In this document: positions 1-11,509 of the stretch, piece after piece
How positions within the stretch are numbered: position 1 is the stretch's first letter
Layout of the letters: every line of letters starts with the position of its first letter
Assembly: GCF_000150275.1 (NCBI RefSeq)
Contig: NW_002060956.1
Coordinates: 1,697,207-1,761,206 of the forward strand
Length of the DNA stretch: 64,000 nucleotides
Direction: 5' to 3'
DNA from: Trichoplax adhaerens
Lineage: Eukaryota > Placozoa > Uniplacotomia > Trichoplacea > Trichoplacidae
The notes under the pieces: model-generated
Told to the model about the DNA's origin: nothing
Database searches by the model: none
The model's input: only the letters and a program-made list of their open reading frames with translations
Translations under genes and position numbers: made by a program

Positions 1-331
1 TACCACACCCGCTTGTTCGCTGTTTATTTCCTTTTTTTGGAATGGGTGATAGAATCATGCGATTCATAATATATATAATATATCGTTTAGTCATTCCTAT
101 TCGATTGTTAGTCCATTTCAAGCTTTAATTAAGATAGCGACCCTTAACATATAAAATATGAGTACTAATTACTTAAAGTTAATCATAACATTTTCACCTT
201 TTTCATAATATTTTTCTTTGATTTCTTTAATTTGTTGGAAAAGGAATGAATCATTTCTTTCTTACTTCGACGAGTTAATACTGCAGGTGAAATATTTAGA
301 TTATAATCAGTGTGGTACCATTATCGATTGA
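1..331. other. left-edge AT-rich sequence, nothing identified
   Basis: No open frame of useful length, repeat or RNA gene was recognised here. If the candidate exon at 332-451 is the 3' end of a minus-strand gene, this stretch would be its 3' flank. Confidence 0.5.
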
Positions 332-451
332 TCATAGTGGAGTCGCAACTAGATTGTTTCCAGGTATAAACTTGTCCAGCTTCCCTTTAAATTTACCAAA
401 AGTAATTTTACCTAGTACTTGGCACTTTAATGAGGATATGTTGTCCATTTT
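332..451 (-). CDS. possible terminal exon of an unidentified minus-strand gene
   Basis: On the minus strand an acceptor-like ...TACATTAG is followed by an open frame of about 39 codons ending in TGA at 332-334. It begins KMDNISSLKC and contains a lysine- and glycine-rich stretch (FGKFKGKLDKF). Its composition is less AT-biased than the flanks. No family was recognised, and upstream exons between 452 and 1170 could not be fixed. In DNA this AT-rich a 39-codon frame can arise by chance, so this is only a candidate. Confidence 0.22.
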   Translation of the reverse strand, partial: KMDNISSLKCQVLGKITFGKFKGKLDKFIPGNNLVATPL

Positions 452-1236
452 CTAATGTAGTAAAAATTCAAACCATTAGTAACTAAAATCATACCCTTTA
501 TGACTAAACTTGCTCTGTCTTGAATTCTGCCTATTTTAAAAATAAATTCAATCCAATACTTTAATTTGGAATAAAAGTTGAAATTAAAAATATACGGAAA
601 GGAGTTGCATTCCGCGGTGTTCAGCTATGATTGCTTATCATTGGTAATGTTCTCTAGTAATTTTTTGGATTAAGCTGCTTACAGGTATACAGATACGTAG
701 TTAAAGCGTATAAATTCTGTAGTGAAAATTGAAATTTTACAGTAGTTTATGATCAACTTTTAAAGTCATAAACTCGTATCTTATTTAGTACCTATATTAA
801 AGATCGTTCACTATACTATAGCACGTTGCAGGGCAGTTATAAAGAGAATTTTAATAGGATTTCCTGTCTTCTATTACAGATCCTCTTTCCCTGTATTCTT
901 TTAATCATCCTTGGCTTATATTGCTTAATTGACGAGAATCAGTTTTAGAAGACAACCAACTACCGTAATTGAAGCAGTGAATTATTATTAAATTTGCATG
1001 ACTGCCGATCAGAATCTAAGCATTTACCTATAAAATCTTCAATCTCCCAATCTTATCATAAAATAAAATAGTTAAATGAGTTGATAATTAACTATTTGGG
1101 TTTTGATTAATTTTAACGATATTAATTCCATCACCGATGATACTGAGATATTATATAAAATTTGAAAACTTTACGATATGAACAAAGCACCCAAATGGAA
1201 AGTAAAAGTAATTTTGTTTGCAATTGCTGTTTGTAG
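452..1236. other. spacer upstream of the ankyrin gene
   Basis: Mostly AT-rich spacer. At 1178 an ATG opens a short frame beginning MNKAPKWK that runs on as a hydrophobic stretch to a stop near 1241. It could be the first exon of the ankyrin gene, spliced with an implausibly short intron of about 30-35 nt, or a chance frame that resembles a signal peptide. Nothing else was recognised. Confidence 0.4.
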
Positions 1237-2276
1237 TTATTGAGTAACGCGATTGAGGCAAATACTCGTGGAATGCATCAAGATGGTATATCAATATCTG
1301 CACATTATCTTCAGTCTAAGCAAGGTTTACTTCTTGTTAATTATGGTGCAAGCATGACATGAAAAATTTGATTTTAGCTTGAATTGATCAGACCTCCCGT
1401 AATAATCAAAGAAATGATTGCAATAGTGACGAGAAGATTAAGGATATACATTTTGACAAATATATTTTCGTAGATATTTCGGTAGTCAGTTCTATTAGAA
1501 CCGATACAATTTCTTTGGTGGATTCCATTGCAGATGAAATGAATCTCCAATAAATCTGCTTTAGAAATCATGGTTCGTCAATATTGATCAGTTTTTAGGG
1601 CATTTGTCAAGAAAATTCAATTTCCATTGCATTTTTTTTAGTGATATTTCAAGTTAGGTCATTTCTTTCAGCGTTTTAACTTCCATATCTAGAACGATAA
1701 TCAAACAGCTGTGTCGCGCTTTCTTTCTAACATACAAATTATAGCCAATATTTTATCTTTAAATATTATGTGGAACGAGAAAATTGCTCTTACAGATTGT
1801 ATATTCGATTTAGAAGCAGTATGACACCTTATATATCAGGACTAAAATATTATACTGCATGTTATAGAATCCTGCACATCTTGATCATACTGGTTCAACA
1901 CCGATTCATAAGGCTGCTTCCAATGGACATACCAAATGTTTGCTACTTTTATTAGAAAATGGCAGCAAGGTCAATCAACTCGATGTTAATAAATGCACTC
2001 CAGCACATCTTGCAGCTCGCAATGGACATTTGCAATGTATAAAAAGTCTCTATTCAAAAGGTGCTGACCTATTTACTAAATCATGTAAAGGGAATACTCC
2101 TAAAAAAATGGCCAAAGTTGGCTTACATCAGCCAGTTGTCAATTTTATTAGCCGAATAGGTAAGATAGTGATTATATCGAAATAAACTGCATGCCCACGA
2201 CGTACTTATTAAACTTAGTTCCTAATTTTCAATTCTTTGACATGTAGAAAATGAACGCATTGCATGGTCGATATAA
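1237..2276 (+). CDS. small ankyrin-repeat protein, multi-exon
   Basis: Ankyrin repeats are helix-turn-helix protein-binding modules; the partner is not predictable. The core exon (1868-2159) encodes two clear repeats, one with STPIHKAASNGHTKCL and one with CTPAHLAARNGHLQCI, plus a degenerate third (GNTPKKMAKVGLH). Acceptor ...GTTATAG precedes 1868 and donor GGTAAG follows 2159. A terminal exon 2248-2276 joins in phase 1 and ends the protein ...ENERIAWSI. Upstream, a 23-nt exon (1796-1818, ending ...FDLEA) and an exon 1237-1324 (contains DGISISAHYLQ) join in phase, giving about 143 residues with no cytosolic targeting or membrane segment seen. The core exon is secure. The two upstream exons and the start codon are inference. 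An ATG at 1178 may belong to the gene. The gene converges on the transporter gene downstream. Confidence 0.65.
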
Positions 2277-3765
2277 GTTTCATTGCCATGGTAATTCAGC
2301 GTCCATTCTATTGCAAATAGGCACTCTATTAATGTACTATGTGTAATAAACAAATTTTTACTACATAGTATCATTGAAGGAAGGAATTGATGATATATAA
2401 TTATCAACGACGATGTGATAGACATCGGATGTTATAAAATGAAAATGAAATAATTGAGTAGAAATATACTAAAAAATGTCAGATTTAATATTACTTGCAT
2501 GCTCTTTATTGATTAGACATAAGAATGAATGTAGCATCGAGAATTATACGACAACTTGAAATCTTTTACGGTACAATGCAATAGTGATGATAGCTAGAAT
2601 GTTGACGAAATGCTACTCACAAAGATCTCGCTGAAAGTACTTTTAGGGCTAATTATATTCTAACTTTACCTAGAATACAGTAGTTATAAAGTACTGCAGA
2701 ATGTCAAATCATCGCTTAATAATTACAAATATATTACTAAAATAGTAAAAGCTTTGCGATTAGCAAATTGGTTGAAACATGGTTGTAAATTATTCCTTTA
2801 TGCCAATACGACGGCTAACTATTTCTAAATATTGCAATAAATTGAGTAAGATTGATGACTTTGATAGCGTATTCCGTATGCTTTTATGTGTGTCAGAGTA
2901 TATTATCTCAGATTCTTTTATTTGGCAATATTGCAATAACGCAAATTTGTAGACAAAACAGGCAAATGAGGTTTCGTCGATGTCAGAATTAATCTAACAA
3001 GAATTCTACTCTAGTTTCTCAGAAATATTCAAATAGTTACATTCGTTAATGCCGCAGCAATCAGGTGTTTGTATTTCTAGTTTCTAACATTATTTCATCA
3101 TGCCGCTGGAATAGCTGATGCGGTTGCCGATAAAAAGTTTGCCTTTAAATTAATCCATAATAAGAACATCAAAAGTATTGTAGATCCGTTCGATATCCAA
3201 TCAAGATTTGATAAAGCAATCATTTCCGTCAAAATCATTACGAAGTAGTCTACTGTGTATGATTTTACATGCTCTGATTTATCAGAGAACGGTTAATTAT
3301 ATTGTACAATTCGAGTCAAGTAGCTATTTTATACAAATAGAAATTATTTGATTAGGAGTAGCAGATATAATGGCATTACGCTACAATTGCATTCTCATGT
3401 TATAGTATCGCTATTAATATCTATAATTTCTTAAAGTAATCATAATAGTAGCGCAGGCTATTCAAGTTCTTGGAATAATGCTTACGTTTTTGAGATAAAA
3501 ATAGTTGATAAACCAAAGAGACTAGTAGGCAAGTACAATGCGTAAGAGACAAGCAAACCAGCTTGCAATGCCCTACTATACTTTGTGCTCTCTGCAGAGC
3601 TAATGAAATAGTAAAAATCGAAATTATTCGGATTATGTAATCTATCTTATTGCACTTTGAGTAATTTTAAATATGAGAATCGAAGTAGCTGCAACCTTAT
3701 ACGCGTACCAAACCGTAAGGTATAAAGTTACTAGAACCATGGTAGTTAACTAATTAATACGAATA
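2277..3765. other. convergent intergenic region (3' ends of two genes)
   Basis: This lies between the 3' end of the ankyrin gene (plus) and the 3' end of the SVOP-like gene (minus). Both 3' untranslated regions should be here. No canonical AATAAA was placed confidently just downstream of either stop codon. No repeat, RNA gene or further exon was recognised. Confidence 0.5.
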
Positions 3766-6700
3766 TTAATTGATCGCCATTTTAGTTGTGTTGGGCAGCC
3801 AAATGGCTGAAATAGCTCCCCAACCCAAGCAAGCTGAAACCAGTAAAATCGGTATAGCACAATCAACATCGATTAGCTGAGCGAAAAGTAAGTTTCCTAG
3901 AACGGACGCTATTCTACCCAGAACTGACTGTAGGCCAAATGCTGTCGATCTAGAGAGGTAATACAATTGGTATTCAGTGTACTTACGAGAGTGAGACAGA
4001 TGTGTACGTATTCCAGAATAAGGGATAATAGCACGGGGATCACAGTGGTTATCATATGCAATTAAAATACCTTAAATGTGTAGGATATAATTCAGGGCCT
4101 AAGACGTCAAGAGCATTCCATCCACCAATCGATAATCCGCTAAATACGCATGACAATATTACTGTATCCTGCTTTCGATTTACCAACCAGATAAAAAAAA
4201 CTGCTACTCCAGAGCTACCCATAGAACAGGCTATATATCCATACAAGAAAGAAAGTGTTATAGCTTCATGTACAGTAACAATAATGATAGGAGTGAACTT
4301 TGTATTCAAGGTAAAGCAATACCTAAGATAATTTTTCTACCGATCCTATCTATTAATAGGACTGTTATGAGATTTCCAGGTAAAGTTGAAATCGACGTCA
4401 AAAATGATTCAAAGTAAATTTCAGTATTGTTGGCATTGAGCTCACAAGGTGGCTTGACTGTATCTAAGAATTTGTATTATTAGCTTTACATTAGAATACG
4501 GATAAATAAATAATGTAGATACAGATTAATCAGTAACTTACGATTAGTAACCATTCGGTTTGAACAGGTGCTTCCGTCAGCAAATTTTTTGAACAATTCT
4601 GGAAACCATAAAGACAGACCATAATAGCTATAATGATAGATAAATAGGTCAGGTATATTAAATTAGAGCGTTGCATGATTCCATATACGAGTCTTTTACC
4701 GAAACCTATATTTTACTGGGATTACTACAGATCAAATGATTTTAATTTACCCGAATGAAAATGTAAACCAAATATTAAACAAAATTAGGGTTCTTCTTAA
4801 GTAAGGTTGATAAAAAAGTTCCTTCGATGCTTGTAAAACCTAATAATATTCACAAAAGGATGTGTGAGGTAGTAATTCAGCAAAGATATTGGAAGATTCA
4901 AGACATTATCAGCATACGTAAGCAACTTTCAAATATTCTTACGGGTACTACAATAGTTTGCCTCTCTGTTGGCGTAAAGATAATATGCATGCAAATTATC
5001 AATAAACCTTTGCTGCAGATGCTTTACCATCACGAAAAAGTACAGTCATTTTATTTTCTGTGTTTGTAACAGCGTTGTTGTTATTAGTATTCTCGGTCTC
5101 AGGAGTGGACGGATCTTGTAACTATAAAATAAGAATTTAGTATCAGGATTATTTCTAAATTCTTGTGCGTCATGATTACAGGACTGTATAATACGTAGAT
5201 ACTATCTTTCCATCTCTTATGGCAACAATGTGACTTACATGTAAGGTTGATCTAAGAGCACCCCTATTAAATCTTTCAACAGTTTGCAAACTCTTGATCG
5301 CTTTACGGCGTTCACCAACCTAAGCATAGAGCGAAGAATTCGAGGTGTACCCTCTAGTATTTACAGAAGTACAGTTTGGACAGAGCTAGATTTTATCAAG
5401 GAGCGAGAAAGTTATCTCCGTAAAATCATCCTAATTTAGAAGAAATAGTTTCATTATCATTTACCTCAAGGTAAAATCTTGGACTTTCAGGAAGGAAAAG
5501 TAAAGCTAACGCAACTGTGAAACAAGGAAACGTAGCTATACAGAGAAATATCCTCCAACTACCGAAGAAAATCGAACCCAGTGGGCCACCGATATCATGA
5601 GGAATAATGAGCCATGCTAAACCTGCAGCGATAATAGTACCTAGCATCCAAAAACAGGCCAATATAGTTATCATAGACCCACGATGAGATCTAGGTTGAA
5701 ATTCTGTAAAGTAGGAAAAGACGACCGGCATCGAGCCACCAACACTATAAGACAGCATACGTACAAGAGATTATTACCTACATAACTTAGAATTGAAAAT
5801 TTCATCAAAGAGCTATGGAGCAGTTACAGCTTTAAAATTCTTTACGATAGAGTAAAGAATACAAGTACTGTACAGTAGTCATTATGTAATAATTTCTTGT
5901 TTAATTTCGATACAGATTAATACTAATTATTTCTCGGTGAATTGAACTGAATGATTCATTGAGCTTCACTAAAGATATATTCTATAACAATATTTCTAAA
6001 GTAACTATAAAGAAAGACTAGATTTATAGTTTTCTAGACTTTGAGAAAATTTTCGATTATAAAATATGTGGTATTTAGCCTTAAAACTTGATTCTATCAT
6101 AGTGAAGACTTTAAATTATGCAGTCGATGATTACTAGCACACTACAATTGACTGGATAGAATTAGAATCTGGGTACTCATATACAAAGACTTACTGGAAA
6201 TAGTCTGATAGATAAATACTGTGCGATATAACAAGCGCTATTACTGAGTAGATATAGAGAAATTACTATCAATAATTAATTAATTATTCTGATGGATAAA
6301 TACTATACTATATGCAATGACGGGGATACTCAGTTATGAGTGTACAATAAAAGGACACTTAACCAAAATGTCATTTTGCAACACTGTATATGTAACGCAG
6401 TAAATAAAACATCCACAGCAAATACTAGACGGTTGAATTTGGGTGTTTTAATTTAACTACTTTCAAGAATTTTCATGGCAATTTGATTGCCGTGGAATTC
6501 GTGCAAAAAGGGGTCTTTGCTTTGTGTATTCGTGGTATTAATACTAAGTACTGTAAGAAGTGGAGTATTAATTATCCTTTACTAAATATGAATGCTAGGC
6601 ATGGGTATAAAATCTCTCTGCTGTGATATTATCAAAATCAAACATTGAAAGGTATTTCTTTTGTTCTTAGCGAGTACGATTAGTCAAGTGTTTGATTGCA

Positions 6701-7310
6701 AGTTGCATAGGAAGGAGGGCATGGTAGAGTTTAGTAATGTTACAGAATTAAAGGAGGAGTGTAGTTACCCTAGTCCACTCATAAATCGACAAAAAGCAAA
6801 GAATCCAAAGTTTGGCGAGAAAGCGGAAATTAATCCAAATAAACCATTGACAAAGAGAGCATAGCGTAAGATATTTCGTCTTCCTTGGACATCGGCTAAG
6901 CCGCCCCAAACGTAACCACCAACCATCATGCCAATAAAGATAATAGCTGTTAACCAGCCTTTTTCGATATCGTTGAGTTTTAAGTCGCAAGCAGAGGGTA
7001 GAACAAAGCTAATGGCTTGAATTTCTACAGCATCTGCTGCTACAGCTAAACCGCAAACTAGCAGTAGAATATAATGGAATTTACCATAGCCGATGGCTTG
7101 CAGAATATCATCATAACTCATGGTTACGCCATTTGTCGTTGTTAAAATGGATTTGGAGTTGACTCTGTCTTCTAAGCCAGAAGCACTATCCTGCACGATC
7201 TTGGATTGTAATAGAGGATCGCTTAACGATCGCTCGGAATGAACATCATCGTTACCATCATCATTAATTGGTGTCCATCTATTTCCAAAGTCTTGGCTAC
7301 TAGAAGTCAT
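3766..7310 (-). CDS. SVOP/SV2-like major facilitator transporter, 9 exons
   Basis: Predicted 12-helix MFS membrane protein of 558 residues, related to animal SVOP and SV2; the substrate is unknown. Exons in transcript order: 7310-6769, 5744-5465, 5319-5239, 5121-5008, 4839-4751, 4627-4542, 4463-4323, 4230-4071, 3949-3766. All introns are GT-AG and all phases match. Visible motifs: cytosolic acidic N-tail (1-78); TM1 with the AADAVEIQAISFVLP signature; MFS loop GLADVQGRRN (about 137-146); SGLGVGGSMPVVFSY across the first junction; PESPR (266-270); TM7 YYGLSLWFPELF; second MFS loop IDRIGRK; TM10 WNALDVLGPELYP. The TM7-TM8 lumenal loop is short, without the long pentapeptide-repeat domain of SV2, so SVOP/SVOPL is the closer relative. 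A second in-frame ATG lies 11 codons upstream (7343); 7310 was chosen because the extra residues look untypical. The first intron is about 1 kb, the rest 0.08-0.3 kb. Confidence 0.93.
5745..6768 (-). other. first intron of the SVOP-like gene
   Basis: A 1,024-bp intron between the exon ending ...FMSGL and the exon beginning VGGSMP. It has donor GTAACT and acceptor ...CTTATAG on the minus strand. It is AT-rich, and no nested gene, repeat or RNA was recognised. The family sequence is continuous across the junction, so no exon is missing here. Confidence 0.8.
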
Positions 7311-7344
7311 ATTGAACTTTGTGTTTTGGGGACAAAAACACAAA

Positions 7345-7359
7345 TTTTTTTTTTTTTAA
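7345..7359. repeat. short homopolymer T tract
   Basis: A run of T residues immediately upstream of the first in-frame ATG of the SVOP-like gene, read as A on the transcribed strand. This is low-complexity sequence with no assigned role. Confidence 0.6.
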
Positions 7360-7601
7360 TCGATCGATTTCAAATTCAGCTTTGACGTCCAGTACAGTAT
7401 CGTACAGCACAGTGTACAGTGTACAGTATTTCACCGCAGTACAATATATTACACCGTAACATCAAGTGAGTTGAAAAATGGTTGAATCGACCGGATGTCA
7501 TGTACTGTACAGTGTACAATACAGTGTACAGTACTAGTGAGTAGTGACTGATAGTTTGTATTCGAAAGTTGAAAGGAATAAAACTACTCAATACAGCAAT
7601 A

Positions 7602-7626
7602 AAATAATAATAATAATAATAATTAA
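7602..7626. repeat. (ATA)n microsatellite
   Basis: Short run of the ATA/TAA trinucleotide at the edge of the pentanucleotide field. Ordinary simple repeat. Confidence 0.8.
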
Positions 7627-8675
7627 TAAAAAGAGACATCCAGAGCAAATTACTCAAGGTTGGACTGATCTGCCTGCGTGAAATTTGAGTCAAATTTAAA
7701 GTCTATTTTTAAAAAATGTAAAGATATAATTCAAGGCTACACCATAGCTAAAATTGTTTTCTTTCAACCATGACAGTATACTGTAATACCACAGTTTACT
7801 ATACGATATCCACATGCAGAAGCATATTATTTTTCTGCTCATTCTACTTTACTGTACTGCACCATTGAAATTGTCCACTCAGTGTCCACTGTAGTGTACA
7901 GTACACTGTACAGTACAGTGTGCACAGTCTGTACTAAATCAATCTAGCTTCTTGTTGACACACTGTGCAGTGTGCAGTACAGTTGTCCAGTTCATATCGG
8001 ATATACTGTACTGTGTAATGGTACTAATCAACAGCAGTTAGCAGGGACTTTTTGAAGGACTACGGTATCATTTTTACTGTATGAAAGAGAAGAAATTGCT
8101 CTTCAAAGTCCCTGACAGTACAGTATAGTGGATGGTTGCAGTTCATTTCTTTTCAACTGAACGACTTCTCTCCAGTCTCTTTCGACAGTACTGTACAGTG
8201 TACAGTACAACTCATCATATAAAATCCTCGTACTGTAGATCAATGTTTTCACTAGGCAGGCTTAGAATACAATTCATTCGGTTTTGTTGCGGGCAGGCGG
8301 CAAGTAAACATGGACTGCAAATTATGTCAAAAATGCTAAACTGTACAATACAATATATAGTGTATAGGACAGGGCGAGTTGAACATTGTTTTGACTGAAT
8401 GTTGCGGATTTGGAACATTATTACTGTACAGTACAGTACGTCATCTTTCAAAGAATGTACAGTACTGTCCATGTCATTTCAGTCATTTGATGACATGACC
8501 CAGTCACGGGACTACAGGACAGTACCGTGTATTCATTTTGCACGTGGAAAATATGGAAAGAACTGTACTGTACAGTACTACAGTACAGAGGATTGAAATT
8601 ATACCGTCGGTATCCAATACTGCTTTTTTTACATTTAGCGATCGGTCAATAATTACCCTCACAGTACTGTACTGT

Positions 8676-9269
8676 GCACAACTTGGATTTCAATTAAAAA
8701 CATTACATCATGAAATTTTTCCAATTTATGTACAGTACTGTAACAGCTTTTCAGACGTTTGGAAGAAATACTGTACTGTACAGTACTGTACACTGTACAG
8801 TATGGACTGTATCACTGAATAGTTAGCACTGTAGACGGTACCATTGCCATCCATACTGTACTGTACGCATGTACTGTACAGTACTGTACAGTACAGTACA
8901 GTACCGTACCGTACAGTGTACAGTAACGATTATTCCATCTTCAACAGTGGACCCTTAACGCAAATGAGCTTTGCACAACTTCTATTTCAATCAAAAACAT
9001 GACATCATCAAATTTTTCTAATTTACTGTATGTACAGTACAATACGCATTTGTAAGGTTGAAGAAATACTGTACTGTACAGTATGGACTACAGTACTGTA
9101 CACTACAGTACAGTACTGTATATCACTGAATAGTTAGCACTGTAGACGGTACCATGCCATCCATACTGTACTGTACTGTACAGTGTACAGTACAGTACAC
9201 TACAGTACAGTACTGTATAACGATTATTCCATCTTCAACAGCGGACCCTTTTAACGCAAATGAGCTTTG
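8676..9269. repeat. 297-bp direct tandem duplication inside the pentamer field
   Basis: Two adjacent copies with a period of about 297 bp: unit 1 at about 8676-8972, unit 2 at about 8973-9269. Both begin GCACAACTT and share TTAGCACTGTAGACGGTACC, then ATTATTCCATCTTCAACAG, then AACGCAAATGAGCTTTG. The copies differ by point changes, by small indels and by the number and orientation of CAGTA units, so the pentamer stretches changed faster than the unique sequence between them. Confidence 0.85.
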
Positions 9270-9536
9270 ACGTCATTGTGAGAATGAAGAACTGCCATCA
9301 TACAGTACAGTACAGTACTGTACACTGTGTACTGTAGTGTTCAGAAAAAGCATTTTTCTGAACAACTACGACTACCGTACTGTACTGTACTGTGTACAAT
9401 ACGGTAAAAAACCGATCCTGGGTAATAATACAGTACGCCTGCCACCACGGACTTACTTATTACTAAGCTGCGTTTGTCGGTTGCTTAGTGAGAAATTGCC
9501 TTTCTTGTCGGAGAAATCTATCCAAAAAGTATCAAA

Positions 9537-9806
9537 ATGAGCGGATATCCACCCCAACCACCTTACGGTCAAGCACCACCACCGCCACCAGCGTATGGGC
9601 CCGGCCAACAACCTGGATACTATCCTCAATATCAACAAGGTGCTCCTCCTCCACAAAATACAACGGTCTACGTTCAGCCGCCTGCTCAACAAACTGTCTA
9701 TGTTGTCGATGATTATGATGCACGACGCCAACAAGAAGCCGAAGATTGCTGTAATCTTGCCTGTTGTATGGCTTTGTTATGTTGCTGCTTAGCCATGAAT
9801 AACTAA
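9537..9806 (+). CDS. CYSTM-like proline-rich, cysteine-rich tail protein
   Basis: Single-exon 89-residue protein. Residues 1-55 are rich in Pro, Tyr, Gln and Gly (PPQPPYGQAPPPPPAYGPG and similar). A short acidic/basic linker (DDYDARRQQEAED, about 58-70) leads to a C-terminal hydrophobic segment crowded with cysteines at 71, 72, 76, 77, 82, 83 and 84. This arrangement matches the eukaryotic CYSTM (cysteine-rich transmembrane module) family: small membrane-anchored proteins with a proline-rich cytosolic head, often linked to stress responses. The start is supported by the match to the family length and by the low-complexity head beginning MSGYPPQPPYGQ. It is transcribed divergently from the SVOP-like gene across the pentamer field. 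CYSTM membership is a motif-level call. Confidence 0.85.
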   Translation: MSGYPPQPPYGQAPPPPPAYGPGQQPGYYPQYQQGAPPPQNTTVYVQPPAQQTVYVVDDYDARRQQEAEDCCNLACCMALLCCCLAMNN

Positions 9807-10967
9807 TAGACATCTTCCTTACCATATAGCGATAATTTCCATTGAGATAGATCATTGACTGGTTGGTTTGGGAACGTTGATTTGTTAACAATCTTTAGCC
9901 CTATTTTGATGAGTAGAAAGCAAAAAATTGTCATAACAGATAATACTGTAAATCGTCTGTTGTAGTGTCTGTACTAGTAAAGAAATCGATGTTAGTACTG
10001 TAATAGTTTGAAATTGACTTTACTGATCCTGTAATCTTGCTTATTTGTTGTACTGTATAAGTTATTTTACAATGTCAAGATTTCGACTATAGAAACGTAG
10101 TGTTCTTACTCAGTCTCTAATACATAAGAGAACACAATTATTCTTCATTATTAAGCATAGATCGTAGGTAAGCGTATAGCGTGATTGATTTGCAGTCATA
10201 ATTGCCTACAGTAGCGTTTGATTTTCTATCCGCTAATGTTACAAATTTAGTGCCTTAACACCGTTTATTACTAGAAAAAGTATAGTAAAATTGGCAAAAA
10301 GGTGCTGTACCATGCAATTGGTTACTAGAATTTTATTTCGTATGTTAGTTGTAGAAATACATCGTAACTTTCACCAGGAGAAGGAGTTATTTTGAAAACG
10401 AGTTGTTTTATTATTTACATATTGAAATACTATTTCTAAACTAAAGTATGGTACCTTGCATTATAGCCTGACTTAGGATTGTTACCTCTTGTACATCGCT
10501 AGGTTTTCGTTCTATGTTAACGTTGTCCTGTGTAATATACATATATATATGATATATACGTATTCGTATACACGATGCTTGATCAGATTAAAAGCTAATT
10601 CCGCTAAAGTAGCAACGCCGCCATTACTGTTGATTTGGTATGTTTTTTTCTAAACTTGATGGTTTGATCGCATCTTATTACGCTTTTACTACTTAATTAA
10701 TCACGATATCTAGCACTACGATACAGTATGACAATGTGTATGTACAGTACCATGTGTCGATCAGGCAAAGTTTTGCTAAAGTTGAGTCTGCGCGTATGGA
10801 ATAAGTCTTTACGGTGTCGATGGGCGTAGGATATTTTTCATCGACAGTCGCCTTTCAGTAGCTTTCTGATACTTTTCTAGTAGTTATTTACTGAGGTTTG
10901 CGAGTTGTACTGGTTTTGTTATTGGCGAAGTTTGCAATTTATGTTGCTTGCTGCGATACGTACACTG
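9807..10967. other. downstream flank of the CYSTM-like gene
   Basis: Probable 3' untranslated region followed by AT-rich spacer. A few isolated TACTG/CAGTA words occur (for example near 9945, 10050 and 10740), but not as an array. No canonical AATAAA was found soon after the stop. No gene recognised. Confidence 0.5.
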
Positions 10968-11509
10968 CAGTACTCAAACGCCATAACGTAGTCAGTCTCG
11001 ATATCGTGGAAGAGTAAAATTGCCTTGAAATGCAGCCATAGACTACTAAGGGTATATTTGGTAGTTCATAGCAGCACAATACACCGAATCGAATGTTATC
11101 GCCGACATAATTGATAGAGCGCTTGATAACATTGTTTCGACTACAGTATAGGTAATTGATATTCTCCGTCATGCTAATAATAAAAGCGTAACTGTTTTAC
11201 ATTTATTATAATCCAGCTTCAGAAGGAGATTGTGAACTCAGACGGCATAGCGTAGCCAGTCTCGATATAGTAAATAAGTAAAATTGCCTAGAAATGTAGT
11301 TCCATAGACTACTAAGGGAATATTTTGTAGTCCGTAGCAGCACAATACAGTACACCGAGTCAAACGTTATGGCCGTCATAGTCGATAGAGTGCTTGATAA
11401 CATTGTTTTGACTACAGTTTGTTGCAGGTAATTGATATTCTCTCTCATGCTAATAAAATAGCGTAACAGTTTTAAATTTACTATTAGTCCAGCTTCAGAA
11501 TGAGATTTC
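10968..11509. repeat. tandem duplication of a ~268-bp unit
   Basis: Two direct copies, about 10968-11231 and 11236-11509, share GTAGTCAGTCTCGATAT, CCATAGACTACTAAGGG, GCAGCACAATACA, GGTAATTGATATTCTC and the terminal TCCAGCTTCAGAA. Each copy contains a minus-strand frame of 77-80 codons that begins alike (M-T/R-ENINYL) and ends alike (ISRQFY...TISRL). A 7-bp length difference puts the middles in different frames, so the frames are not conserved as protein and the unit is best regarded as non-coding. The TCCAGCTTCAGAA end also starts both large units that follow. Confidence 0.85.

Larger units (their letters stand above)
7386..9440. repeat. CAGTA/TACTG pentanucleotide field with CTGTACAG palindromes
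   Basis: Blocks of the pentamer CAGTA (or its reverse complement TACTG) recur throughout about 2 kb. Where the two orientations meet head to head they form palindromes such as TACTGTACAGTA; at least ten CTGTACAG cores are visible, for example near 7505, 7905, 8187, 8425, 8565, 8775, 8878, 9075 and 9178. The field fills the interval between the divergent 5' ends of the SVOP-like gene (7310, minus) and the CYSTM-like gene (9537, plus), so it covers both promoter regions. Several apparent open frames here are artefacts of the repeat, reading as C-T-V-Q-Y strings. Simple-repeat expansion is the default explanation; a regulatory role is possible but unproven. Confidence 0.85.

Noticed and set aside
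4056-4331. Plus-strand 91-codon frame over the transporter (also 4827-5069 and 6661-6864)
   Set aside because: They lie on the antisense strand across exons of the SVOP-like gene, whose splice structure and motifs explain the openness.
7376-8822. Several open frames of 65-105 codons between the SVOP-like and CYSTM-like genes
   Set aside because: They are read through the CAGTA/TACTG repeat on both strands and encode repetitive C-T-V-Q-Y strings. Their existence follows from the repeat, which has few stop codons in some frames.
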